NCBI RefSeq assembly: GCF_021261325.1
Contig: NZ_JAJSBI010000046.1
Span: 1-44,610 of the forward strand
Direction of reading: 5' to 3'
Source of the DNA: Streptomyces guryensis
Lineage (GTDB): Bacteria; Actinomycetota; Actinomycetes; Streptomycetales; Streptomycetaceae
DNA: 44,610 bases
In this document: piece by piece, positions 7,403-15,669 of the stretch
How the letters are laid out: the number at the start of each line of letters is the position of its first letter
Position numbering within the stretch: position 1 is the first letter of the stretch
Notes under the pieces: model-generated
Databases searched by the model: none
What the model saw: only the letters and a program-made list of their open reading frames with translations
What the model was told of the DNA's origin: nothing
Position numbers and translations under genes: made by a program

Positions 7403-9634
7403 ATGTCAAGTTCGCTCAGCAGACGCCACTTCCTGGCCGGCGCCACCTGCGTGGCCGCTGCCGCCGTCGCCGGGGGTGTGTTCGGTGCCGGCACAGCCCA
7501 GGCGGCGCCCAGCACGTACACACCGGACTGGAACTCGGTCGACCAGCACCCGCCGGCCCCGGAGTGGTTCCAGGACGCGAAGTTCGGGATCTACTTCCAC
7601 TGGGGCGTCTTCAGCGTCCCCGCGTACGACAGCGAGTGGTACCCGCGCAACATGTACCAGGCGGGCAGCAACGCCAACCAGCACCACGTCGCGACCTACG
7701 GTCAGCCCTCGGCATGGCCGTACCACAACTTCATCAACGGAGCGCAGGACGTCGCAGGCAACTTCGTGAAGTTCGCGCCGAAGCTGAAGTCGGCCGGCGG
7801 GAACTTCGACCCCAACGAGTGGGCGCAGCTGTTCGTGGACGCGGGTGCCAGGTTCGCCGGCCCCGTCGCCGAGCACCATGACGGCTTCTCGATGTGGGAC
7901 AGCCAGGTCAACGAGTGGAACTCGGTGAACAAGGGCCCGGGTCTGAACCTGCTGCAGCTCTTCTCCACGGCCATCCGCGCCAAGGGCCTCAAGCTGCTGG
8001 TGGCCATGCACCACGCGTACAACTTCAACGGCTACTACGAGTACGCCCCCGCCCAGACGGACCCGAGCCTGAAGAAGCTCTACGGACAGCTGGGTTCGGC
8101 CGCGGAGAACCAGCTCTGGTACGACAAGCTCAAAGAGGTCATCGACCGCGCCCAGCCCGACATCCTGTGGCAGGACTTCAAGCTGGACGCCATCGACGAG
8201 ACCCAGCGCCTGAACTTCCTGTCGTACTACTACAACCAGGCCAACAGCTGGGGCCGTGAGGTCGTCGCGACCTACAAGGACGGCCTGAACAGCAAGGGCG
8301 AGGTCTTTGACTACGAGCGCGGCGGCCCCGCCGACATCACCAACCCGTACTGGCTGACCGACGACAGCATCTCAAGCTCCAGCTGGTGCTACACCCAGGG
8401 CATCGGCTACTACAGCATCCAGCAGATGCTGCACTCGTTCATCGACCGGGTCAGCAAGAACGGCAACATGCTGCTGAACATCGCGCCGATGGCCGACGGC
8501 ACCATCCCCCAGGCGCAGAAGGACGTCCTGCTCGGCATCGGCGACCATCTGAAGCGCTTCGGCGAGTCGATCTACTCGACCCGCGCCTGGAGCGTGTACG
8601 GCGAGGGCCCGACGAAGATGGGCGGCGGCGCCTTCACCAATCCGACGGCCGGCACGGCGCAGGACATCCGCTTCACCCGCAACAAGAACAACAACGTCCT
8701 CTACGCCACGGTCCTGGGCTGGCCGGGCAGCTCGCTGACGATCAAGACGCTCAGCTCGGACCGGATCAACCTGTCCTCGCTGACCTCGGTGAAGCTCCTC
8801 GGCTCCACCGCCGGCACCTACATCGACCTGCCGACGCCGACCCAGAACTCCTCCGGCCTCACGGTCACCCTGCCCTCCTCCGCGCCGTACAGTGCGGGCG
8901 CCTACGTCCTGAAGCTCTCTTTCTCCGGCACCATCCCGGCCATGAGGCCGCTCGCCGGGGCCGCCGCCTTCGCGGACGTCAACTACACCGGCGACTCCGC
9001 CACGTTCGCACTCGGCGACTACACCGCGGCCGACCTGACCGCGGCGGGATTGGGCGCGCGCAGCATCTCCTCCCTGCGCCCGGCCCCCGGCTACCAGGTG
9101 ATCGGCTACTCGGCAGACAACTTCACCGGAACCGCCTGGACGTTCACCGCCGACAACCCCGACCTCAGGGCCACCGGCAACAACGACCAGATCACCTCGC
9201 TGAGGGTCCAGTTCAACCCGTCGACGTACTTCCGGCTCACCAACGCCACCGACGGTCTCGCTCTGGACAGCGGCGGCAACGTCGCCTCCGGATCGAACCT
9301 CAAGCAGTGGACCTGGGACGGCAGCCCCAACCTCCAGTGGCAGGCGGTCGATGTGGGCGGCGGCTACTACAAGCTGGTGAACCGTACCAACGGCATGGTC
9401 GCCGACGGCTGGGGCGCCACCGCCGACGGCTCCGCTGCCCAGCAGGCGCCGTGGAACGGCGGCCCGAACCAACAGTGGAAGATCACTCCCCGGGGCGGCA
9501 ACAGCTACTCGATAGCCAACCGCACCACCGGCCTGGTCCTCGACGGCGGCGGCAACGTCGCCTCGGGCTCCGTCACCAAGCAGTGGACGTACGGCAGCAG
9601 CACCAACCTGCTGTGGACCTTCACGGCCGTCTGA
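7403..9634 (+). CDS. Secreted alpha-L-fucosidase (GH29) with crystallin-like and ricin-type domains
   Basis: A 743-residue multidomain enzyme. Residues 1-34 are a Tat signal (SRRHFLAG, hydrophobic core, GTAQAAP cleavage region). The GH29 barrel carries EHHDGFSMW (157-165) and the probable nucleophile Asp258 in ILWQDFKLD. A beta-sandwich follows, then a beta/gamma-crystallin-like segment (NYTGDSATFALGDY, repeated as NFTGTAWTF), and a ricin B-type trefoil with repeated Q-x-W endings (LQWQAV, QQWKIT, LLWTF). It would remove terminal fucose from plant or glycoprotein glycans outside the cell, with the lectin anchoring it to glycan. ATG at 7403 has CAGGGA upstream; an in-frame ATG at 7346 would place 19 atypical residues before the Tat motif. 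Its products feed the adjacent fucose operon. Confidence 0.93.
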   Translation: MSSSLSRRHFLAGATCVAAAAVAGGVFGAGTAQAAPSTYTPDWNSVDQHPPAPEWFQDAKFGIYFHWGVFSVPAYDSEWYPRNMYQAGSNANQHHVATYGQPSAWPYHNFINGAQDVAGNFVKFAPKLKSAGGNFDPNEWAQLFVDAGARFAGPVAEHHDGFSMWDSQVNEWNSVNKGPGLNLLQLFSTAIRAKGLKLLVAMHHAYNFNGYYEYAPAQTDPSLKKLYGQLGSAAENQLWYDKLKEVIDRAQPDILWQDFKLDAIDETQRLNFLSYYYNQANSWGREVVATYKDGLNSKGEVFDYERGGPADITNPYWLTDDSISSSSWCYTQGIGYYSIQQMLHSFIDRVSKNGNMLLNIAPMADGTIPQAQKDVLLGIGDHLKRFGESIYSTRAWSVYGEGPTKMGGGAFTNPTAGTAQDIRFTRNKNNNVLYATVLGWPGSSLTIKTLSSDRINLSSLTSVKLLGSTAGTYIDLPTPTQNSSGLTVTLPSSAPYSAGAYVLKLSFSGTIPAMRPLAGAAAFADVNYTGDSATFALGDYTAADLTAAGLGARSISSLRPAPGYQVIGYSADNFTGTAWTFTADNPDLRATGNNDQITSLRVQFNPSTYFRLTNATDGLALDSGGNVASGSNLKQWTWDGSPNLQWQAVDVGGGYYKLVNRTNGMVADGWGATADGSAAQQAPWNGGPNQQWKITPRGGNSYSIANRTTGLVLDGGGNVASGSVTKQWTYGSSTNLLWTFTAV

Positions 9635-9899
9635 TCCCCGGGACGCGCGAGCGGCCGCGGTGGCGTACTTCTCGTGCGCTGCCGCAGCCGCCGTCCGGCT
9701 GGGAAGACCGCAACCGCGAGCGACAGGCCGAGAAGAACGTCGGCAACCTTTCGCAGCCTGCGGCAACTGAGCTGCACCATCGGCTCGATCTTCCGAACGG
9801 ACACGTGTGAGGACAGCGAGGCAGGCCGCGCGGCCGCGCAAGTACACAGCCGCCGACTCCCGCTGGCACCACCTTGGCACTGACCGCCGCAGGCGTTCT
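9635..9899. other. Intergenic region after the fucosidase
   Basis: No gene or clear terminator was recognised here. Open frames on both strands have poor codon bias and end in sequence that is coding in another frame. Confidence 0.4.
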
Positions 9900-10282
9900 C
9901 GCCCACCTGGTCATGGGAGCGTTCCCCGGCGGCAGGACGAACGGGTGCAGCGTCCGCCGCGGGCACGCCCGCCACCACCCAGGTGAGAGCCGGCGCCTCG
10001 ACCGAGGCGCGCGCCGCGGCCACGTCGGCGTCCCCGACCACGACCGGCACGTCGACGCCGACGGCCGCTGCGACCACACCTTCGGCTCGGCGGTGGCGCC
10101 CCAGCCTCGGCGACCATGCCGGTGTCGCCCGCGGTCCCGGCCCCGTCGGCCTGAGCCGTCTGCTGGGTGTCGGCCGCCCTGGAACTATCGGCGCTGGAGT
10201 CGGAACCGCCGCCGCACCCGACCAGGGGCGCATCCGCCCGGACCGCGCCTGCCCGGCCTGTGCCCGTGACGCCACCGGCGGT
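9900..10282 (-). pseudogene. Decayed lipoprotein-like remnant downstream of the PQQ-propeller gene
   Basis: Directly after the stop of the upstream propeller gene, one frame reads LVGCGGGSDSSADSS followed by an Asp/Thr/Gln-rich linker, exactly the look of a lipobox and mature N-terminus. This frame lacks a start codon at the expected distance. Near 10115 it turns Arg-rich, while another frame becomes coding-like (VVAAAVGVDVPVVVGDADVAA, high GC3) and then fades. The pattern fits a small secreted lipoprotein gene broken by at least two frameshifts. I cannot name the family. It may instead be non-coding sequence with chance bias. Confidence 0.35.
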
Positions 10283-11653
10283 CTACGCACCAAAGAGCGC
10301 GCTGACGCCCGTCCGGGTGCCGAGGTAGACATGGTCGCCGGAGAGCACGGGCGAGGCGAAGTTCGGCAGGTCGCCCACCGCCAGGTGCTGCCGGACCCGG
10401 CCGGTGTCCGGGTCGAGGGCATACAGCGTGCCTGCCGCGAAGTCGGTGACCCACACCGCGCCGCCGCCGATCACGGGCGAGCCCGCTCTCCGCAGCGCCA
10501 TCCGCCAGCCCGTGGTCATCGTGCCGTCGGCCCGGACCGTCAGCCGCAGCAGCCCGTCGGAGCACGGCACATAGACGGTACCGCCGGTGAAGGCCGCCGC
10601 TCCGTACGCCGGGCAGGCGTCGGTCTGCGCGAGCTGCCCGCCGATGCCGCCGAGGTGGCCGGCGGCCAGCAGGTAGGCGGTGCCGCTCTTGCCGACCATC
10701 ACGACGAAGTGGCCGATCCGCACCGGGGTGAGCGAGCCCAGGTCGGCGTCGGCCGCGTTGTCCCGCCTCCAGCCGGAGGGGGCGAAGTAGTCGGTGCGGT
10801 GCAGACCGGCGGAGAGCGCCAGGACGGAGTCCGTTCCGTCGTAACTCCCGTCGGTGGACTCGCCGTTGCCGACGGACACCAGGAGCCTTCCGCCGTCGAC
10901 CACTGGTCCGCCCGGCGCCCAGATGCCGCCCATGCGGTGGGTGGGCAGGGTGTACGAGGCGACGGGACCCGAGCCGGTCACCGGTACCGAGACCACCGAG
11001 CCCCGGTAGGACCCGCAGTCGCCGTACAGCCCGCCGTACGCGATGTACACGCGGCCTGCCAGCAGGGCCAGCGCAGCACGCTGCTGATGGGCCGATCGGT
11101 CGCCGGCCGGGGGCTCCACCTCGCGGTCCACCTTCTCACCGCCCGTGGCCAGGTCCAGCCCCACCAGGCGGTGGCGTCCGCCGGTGGTCTCGGCGACCGC
11201 GAAGACCAGTCCGGTGGACGCGTCGTACACGGGCGTGCCCGTGATGCCCAGCGGGTCGATGTTCCCGCAGCCCAGGCCCGATCGCGGTTGCGGTGTGCCC
11301 AGGTGGCGGTGCCACAGGACGCGGCCGGTGGCCGGCGCGAGGGCGTAGACGGTGTCGTTCTCGGTGGCGGCGACCACCTTGCCGCGCACCACGAGGGGCT
11401 GGCCGTACACGGCGCCGTCGAGCCGCGCCGTCCAGGCCGGCCGGAGCGTACCGAGCGCCGGCGTGCCAGGGGCGTACCCGCTGCGCAGTCCGTCGCGGTG
11501 GTACGTCGTCCAGTCCCCGTGCCCGGCCGGTGCCGCCGACCTGCTCCCTGGGACCAGTGAACGCGGGGCCGGTACGGGGTCGTCGTGCCCCGCCGAACAC
11601 CCGGCGGCCAGCAGCCCGCCGCACAGCACCGCCGCAGCGAGCCGCCGCATCAT
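10283..11653 (-). CDS. PQQ-type beta-propeller lipoprotein
   Basis: About 456 residues. The N-terminus MMRRLAAAVLCGGLLAAGCSAG is a lipoprotein signal with Cys near residue 19. The body shows repeated propeller blades of the PQQ/BamB type: WTTYHRDGLRSGYAPG, LVVRGKVVAATENDTVYALAPATGRVLWHRHLG, TGTPVYDASTGLVFAVAE, and VWVTDFAAGTLYALDPDTGRV near the end. Such proteins are surface-anchored and of uncertain role in actinomycetes; no enzymatic PQQ residues can be assigned. The start at 11653 follows GGAAAGGGCGACG; a GTG three bases earlier is possible. The palindrome at 11782-11798 lies in its upstream region. Confidence 0.8.
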   Translation of the reverse strand: MMRRLAAAVLCGGLLAAGCSAGHDDPVPAPRSLVPGSRSAAPAGHGDWTTYHRDGLRSGYAPGTPALGTLRPAWTARLDGAVYGQPLVVRGKVVAATENDTVYALAPATGRVLWHRHLGTPQPRSGLGCGNIDPLGITGTPVYDASTGLVFAVAETTGGRHRLVGLDLATGGEKVDREVEPPAGDRSAHQQRAALALLAGRVYIAYGGLYGDCGSYRGSVVSVPVTGSGPVASYTLPTHRMGGIWAPGGPVVDGGRLLVSVGNGESTDGSYDGTDSVLALSAGLHRTDYFAPSGWRRDNAADADLGSLTPVRIGHFVVMVGKSGTAYLLAAGHLGGIGGQLAQTDACPAYGAAAFTGGTVYVPCSDGLLRLTVRADGTMTTGWRMALRRAGSPVIGGGAVWVTDFAAGTLYALDPDTGRVRQHLAVGDLPNFASPVLSGDHVYLGTRTGVSALFGA

Positions 11654-11781
11654 CACCGTCGCCCTTTCCGCCGCCGACGAGACCGAGACGTGTCTCCCGT
11701 CCTCCACTGTGCACGGCGCGCGTTCGTGGTGCCCGCCGGTTCCCCGCGCGCAGGGCCCGGGTCATTCATTCACCCTTTCAG

Positions 11782-11798
11782 CCCTACAGGATGTAGGG
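11782..11798. promoter_or_regulatory. Palindrome upstream of the PQQ-propeller gene
   Basis: CCCTACAGGATGTAGGG is a perfect 7-bp inverted repeat with a 3-base centre. TACA/TGTA cores occur in operators of BlaI-type winged-helix repressors. It lies about 130 bases before the propeller gene and about 95 before the small winged-helix candidate, so it could serve either. No run of T follows, so a terminator is unlikely. Confidence 0.4.
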
Positions 11799-11890
11799 TT
11801 CTCTCGCCCCGCAGTGCAAGTGGCGCGGCGGAACGGTAAGCGCGCGGAAAAAATATGGACAAAATACCGACAGAATACGGTGGGACAACG

Positions 11891-12118
11891 ATGACCACCC
11901 GTCCATGCCGGGATGCCGAGGGGCAGCGCTCCGAACGCGAACCGGAGAGCGAGCTCCTTGCCACCCAAAGAGCCCCGGACCGGGCGCTCACCCCGGCCGA
12001 GATCCAGGCCGAGACCGGCGATCAGCCAGGAAAGACCGTGTTCAGCGCGCTTGACCACCTCAAGGCGCAGGGCCTCGTGGAGCCCGGCTCCCGGTCCTTC
12101 GCCCCTGCACGCCAGTGA
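11891..12118 (+). CDS. Small winged-helix-like protein, hypothetical
   Basis: A 75-residue protein from ATG 11891 (an in-frame ATG at 11855 would give 87). The C-terminal half, LTPAEIQAETGDQPGKTVFSALDHLKAQGLVEP, has the spacing of a helix-turn-helix followed by the end of a recognition helix and wing, as in small MarR/BlaI-like folds. The N-terminal third is polar and probably disordered. It could be a local regulator of the divergent propeller gene. No strong ribosome binding site is visible, so coding status is moderate. Confidence 0.5.
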   Translation: MTTRPCRDAEGQRSEREPESELLATQRAPDRALTPAEIQAETGDQPGKTVFSALDHLKAQGLVEPGSRSFAPARQ

Positions 12119-12354
12119 GGCATCTCGCCGAGGCGACTGCACGTATCATCCGGCAGGGCCTCGGCCATCAGCCGCCCGTGGCGCCCCGATGCACCACGTA
12201 CGGGGAACCATTCGCGCCCGGGACACCTCTAAGCCTGCGACTGGCGCTCGTTCGCACCACGCGGTAGAAGAGGTCCGGCACGTGACGGTCCTTCCTGTGC
12301 CCCGTCCCCACCTGCACCGCTCCCACCGTCCATCCCCCAAGGTGACCTCCAATC

Positions 12355-14223
12355 ATGACCGCCCAGCAGCAGTCGGCCCTGATCCCCCGCCGACGCACCG
12401 CCCCCGAACAGGCGACCGCCCCCTCCCGGCTGCGGGCGCGCGCAGCCGCGTTCACCGTCTGGTACCTGCGGCTGATCGCCCTGCTCAACATCGCGGCGGT
12501 CGTGTCCGTGCCGTTCCGGCGCGAGGTCGACGAGCACAACACCGGCCGGATCTACGCGTCGCACAGCTCCCACCGGTTCCACGCGCACCACGCGGGCGAG
12601 TACTTCACGCCGTACCTGGCCACCGCCGGCCTGGTCTCGGCCGCGCTCGCGATCTTCCTTTCGATGGTGATGCGGCGCGGGAAGCGGGCCGCCTGGATGG
12701 TCAACATGGCCCTCGCCGGGCCGCTGTTCGCGCTGTACGCCCTCGCGCTCACCCAGAACCCGTTTCGCGCGCACGTCTTCAACTGGGCGTCGGCCCTGCT
12801 CACCGGCCTGTTCGTGGCAGCGCTGCTGATCGGGCGCCGGGAGTTCAACGCGGTCGGGGACCGATCGAACCCGAAGCTGGCGCTCGCCGTCGGCGCGGGC
12901 GGCATGCTCATCACCGGTGCGATCGGCACGCTGCTGGTCGGCGCGACCAACAAACTGCACGGCGCCACCCTCTTCGACAAGGTCGCCTACACGCTGTTGC
13001 GGGGCATCAGCGTCGGCCCGCTCGCGGACCGCGTGCATGCCGTGCAGGCGCCCCGCTGGGTGGACGTCATCGTCAACATCATGGTCGCGGCGGGCTTCTG
13101 CCTCGTCCTCTACGTCTGCTTCCGCTCGCCCCGCGGCCGGGACCTGCTCGGCGCGGAGGACGAGGAGCGGCTGCGCGCGCTGCTCGACCGGCACGGTGAG
13201 CGCGACTCCCTCGGTTACTTCGTGCTCCGCCGCGACAAGGCGGTCATCTGGTCGCCGACCGGGAAGGCCGCCGTCGCCTACCGCGTGGTCGGCGGCGTCA
13301 GCCTCGCCTCCGGCGATCCGATCGGCGACCCGGAGGCGTGGCCCGGCGCCATCGACGCCTGGCTCGCCGAGGCCCGCCGCCACGCCTGGACACCCGCCGT
13401 GATGGGCGCGAGCGAGGAGGCCGGAACGATCTACGCACGGCACGGCCTGGACGCCCTCGAACTCGGCGACGAGGCCATCGTGGACCTCGCCGACTTCACC
13501 CTCGACGGCCGCGCCATGCGGGTCGTACGTCAGGCGCACAACCGGGTGCGCCGGGCCGGCTACACCGTACGCATCCGCCGGCACGCCGACATCCCCGACA
13601 CCGAGATGGCCACGCTGGTCGAACGCGCCGACCACTGGCGCGACGGCGCGACCGAACGCGGCTTCTCCATGGCGCTCGGCCGGCTCGGCGACGCGGGCGA
13701 CGGATCCTGCGTGATGCTGGAGTGCCTGAACGCCGAAGGCGAGTTGCGGGCGCTGCTGAGCTTCGTGCCCTGGGGCGAGCACGGGCTGTCGCTGGACCTG
13801 ATGCGCCGCGACCGGGACTGCGAGAACGGCCTGATGGAGTTCATGGTCGTCGAACTGCTGGTGCGCGCCCAGGAGTTGGGGGTACGACGGGTGTCGCTGA
13901 ACTTCGCCATGTTCCGCGCCGTCTTCGAGCGCGGCGCACGTCTCGGCGCCGGACCGGTGCTGCGGCTGTGGCGCTCGATCCTCACCTTCTTCTCCCGCTG
14001 GTGGCAGATCGAGTCCCTCTACCGCGCCAACGCCAAGTACCGGCCGGTCTGGGAGCCCCGCTTCCTGCTGTTCGAGAAGACCGCTGACCTGCCGCGCATC
14101 GGCTACGCCAGCGCCTGTGCGGAGGGTTTCCTCACCCCGCCGCGCCTGCCCCAGCGCCGCAGGAGCCAACCCGACGGAGCGGTGAAACCCCAGGCGCCAC
14201 AAGGCGGTCGCACGACAGCCTGA
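12355..14223 (+). CDS. MprF-like membrane protein with phosphatidylglycerol lysyltransferase C-terminal domain (DUF2156)
   Basis: A 622-residue protein. After a basic N-terminus come about six membrane segments (residues 30-260), then a cytosolic GNAT-fold domain of the LPG-synthase C type: SLGYFVLRRDKAVIWSPTGKAAVAYRVVGGVSLASGDPIGDP, later SFVPWGEHGLSLDLMRRD and a tail RFLLFEKTADLPRIGYA. The family transfers aminoacyl groups from aminoacyl-tRNA to phosphatidylglycerol, changing membrane charge and tolerance of cationic peptides. No lysyl-tRNA synthetase domain is attached, unlike mycobacterial LysX. The ATG has AAGGTGA nine bases upstream. A strong hairpin terminator follows the gene. The acceptor and amino acid are not known. 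Confidence 0.85.
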   Translation: MTAQQQSALIPRRRTAPEQATAPSRLRARAAAFTVWYLRLIALLNIAAVVSVPFRREVDEHNTGRIYASHSSHRFHAHHAGEYFTPYLATAGLVSAALAIFLSMVMRRGKRAAWMVNMALAGPLFALYALALTQNPFRAHVFNWASALLTGLFVAALLIGRREFNAVGDRSNPKLALAVGAGGMLITGAIGTLLVGATNKLHGATLFDKVAYTLLRGISVGPLADRVHAVQAPRWVDVIVNIMVAAGFCLVLYVCFRSPRGRDLLGAEDEERLRALLDRHGERDSLGYFVLRRDKAVIWSPTGKAAVAYRVVGGVSLASGDPIGDPEAWPGAIDAWLAEARRHAWTPAVMGASEEAGTIYARHGLDALELGDEAIVDLADFTLDGRAMRVVRQAHNRVRRAGYTVRIRRHADIPDTEMATLVERADHWRDGATERGFSMALGRLGDAGDGSCVMLECLNAEGELRALLSFVPWGEHGLSLDLMRRDRDCENGLMEFMVVELLVRAQELGVRRVSLNFAMFRAVFERGARLGAGPVLRLWRSILTFFSRWWQIESLYRANAKYRPVWEPRFLLFEKTADLPRIGYASACAEGFLTPPRLPQRRRSQPDGAVKPQAPQGGRTTA

Positions 14224-14250
14224 CCTCACCCCAGTCAGCCCCGGCAACGG

Positions 14251-14287
14251 GAAGGCTCCCGCAGGCACCGGGCCTGCGGGAGCCTTC
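14251..14287. terminator. Strong hairpin terminator, bidirectional
   Basis: A perfect 16-bp stem (14251-14266 pairing with 14272-14287) closes a 5-base loop ACCGG. On the plus strand it ends with CTTTGTG after the transferase gene. On the minus strand it would end transcripts from the sodF relic about 80-115 bases after its stop codon. Actinomycete terminators often lack a long U-tract, so the stem alone is good evidence. Confidence 0.85.
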
Positions 14288-14363
14288 CTTTGTGCCGCCT
14301 GCCGCGTGAGGGTGAGAAGACGATCACGAGCAGGACATCTGTGTCACCGCCGCCGCAACGGCA

Positions 14364-14816
14364 TCACGGGGCCGGCAGCAGGCTGTCGCCGCGCTCCTTG
14401 GCGGCGGCGTAACGCCTGGCCACGTCCTGCCAGTTGACGACGGCCCACATGGCGTCGATGAAGTCGACCTTCTGGTTCTTGTACTGCAGGTAGAAGGCGT
14501 GCTCGTGGGCGAGGACGTCCCAGCCGGAGCCCTGCGTGGTGGCGGCGGCCTTGGTGAGCTGGGACTTGAAGCCGGCGAAGGAGCCGAAGGACTCGGTGAT
14601 CGCGGCGCGAGTTCGCCCACGCCGTCGCCTGCCAGGGGATCGCCCCCGCCGTCCTTCGGGCCGGTCATGGTCTGCCAGTGGATCCAGGGAGTCGTTGGCG
14701 CCCTTGACGTAGGCCGCGTGGTGCCTGTCGTGGTGCAGCTCGATGATCTCGGGGCTGGTGACCGGAGCGAGCGCCGAGTAGTCGTACGGAAGCTCCGGGA
14801 GCGTGTACACCGGCAT
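14364..14816 (-). pseudogene. sodF: Broken Fe-type superoxide dismutase (sodF relic)
   Basis: The start MPVYTLPELPYDYSALAPV and the end YKNQKVDFIDAMWAVVNWQDVARRY are clearly Fe/Mn SOD, but only 150 codons remain open against about 210 normally. Three lesions show. First, after NDSLD a deletion removes the helix with the second metal His and changes frame; HWQTMTGPKDGGGDPLAGDG is read in another frame. Second, a one-base loss before AITESFG restores frame. Third, an in-frame deletion joins GWDVLA to HEHAFY, losing about 30 residues including the metal-binding Asp of DAWEH. At least two of four metal ligands are gone, so no SOD activity is expected. ATG 14816 keeps a GGAGGG site, and the promoter keeps a Nur-type box. 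Confidence 0.88.
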
Positions 14817-14854
14817 TTCCGACGCCCTCCGACTTAATTGCGAACCATATGCAG

Positions 14855-14871
14855 TTGCAGGTTATCAGCAA
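14855..14871. promoter_or_regulatory. Putative Nur box upstream of the sodF relic
   Basis: TTGC-AGGTTATCA-GCAA matches the recalled Nur consensus tTGCaa-N5-ttGCAA (TTGC-N9-GCAA) exactly at the core. It sits inside a wider inverted repeat, GCAGTTG (14851-14857) with CAACTGC (14872-14878). Nur is the Fur-family nickel-responsive repressor that shuts off sodF when nickel is present. It is 39 bases before the ATG, where an operator over the promoter or start would act. Confidence 0.65.
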
Positions 14872-14881
14872 CAACTGCGGT

Positions 14882-15505
14882 TCAGGCCGCCGGCGCGACG
14901 GGTTCCGCGGCTTCCTCCAGCAGGTCCATCAGACTCGCCCGGGCGCGGGCCACGCGGGAGCGGACCGTGCCGATCGGGCAGTCGCCGACCTCGGCGGCCT
15001 CCGCGTAGGGGAGACCGACCAGCTGCGTGAGGATGAATGCCTCCCGACGCTCGTCGGGGAGCGCCGCAATGAGGTCCAGCAGGGCGATGCCGTCGTCGAA
15101 GCCGGGCAGATCGCACGGCTGGGACAGCTCGATGGCCAGCTGCCAGTCCGGTACGTCGGACAGGCGCGGGCGGGCGGCGGCGTACCGGTAGCTGTCGATG
15201 ACGGCCCGGCGGGCTATCGACAGCAGCCACGCACGCGCCGAGGAGCGGCCCTCGAAGCGGTGCAGGCTGCCGAGTGCGCGCAGGAACGTGTCCTGCGCGA
15301 GATCGTCCACGGCCTGCGGGTCGGCGCAGAGATGGGCGACGTAGCGCTGGACGTCCCGCTGCAGGGCGCGCACGAACTGGTCGACCGCGTGGGCGTCGCC
15401 GCCCCGGGCGGCGAGCGCCCAGGCCGTGATCGACTCGTCGAGGGCTCCTGATCTGTCGTCTTTCGCGCTTTGGGCGCGCGAGGTGGGCAGGGCAGAGGTG
15501 ATCAC
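14882..15505 (-). CDS. ECF-type RNA polymerase sigma factor
   Basis: A 207-residue protein with sigma region 2 (DAVDQFVRALQRDVQRYV-like helix, then DDLAQDTFLRALGSLHRFEG) and region 4 (LPDERREAFILTQLVGLPYAEAAEVGDCPIGTVRSRVARARASL). The bulk and length are normal for an ECF sigma factor without C-terminal extension. GTG at 15505 has AAGGA upstream. No anti-sigma gene is adjacent; the next upstream gene encodes a Met/His-rich membrane protein, which hints at metal-linked control, but this is only contextual. It ends four bases from the outer arm of the inverted repeat around the Nur box. Confidence 0.9.
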   Translation of the reverse strand: MITSALPTSRAQSAKDDRSGALDESITAWALAARGGDAHAVDQFVRALQRDVQRYVAHLCADPQAVDDLAQDTFLRALGSLHRFEGRSSARAWLLSIARRAVIDSYRYAAARPRLSDVPDWQLAIELSQPCDLPGFDDGIALLDLIAALPDERREAFILTQLVGLPYAEAAEVGDCPIGTVRSRVARARASLMDLLEEAAEPVAPAA

Positions 15506-15669
15506 CTGGTGTCCTTCTCGGGATCCGTGGTCCGGACCGGGGCGCGCGAGGGCGCGGGCGGTCCGGTGAGTGGGGAGACGGCCTGCGGCGCAAGGGCGCT
15601 ACGGCGCCTGCGCGGCCGTTCGGCCGTGGCCCGAGGCGCGCACGGGCAGCCTCGGGAAGCCGGCTGTCG

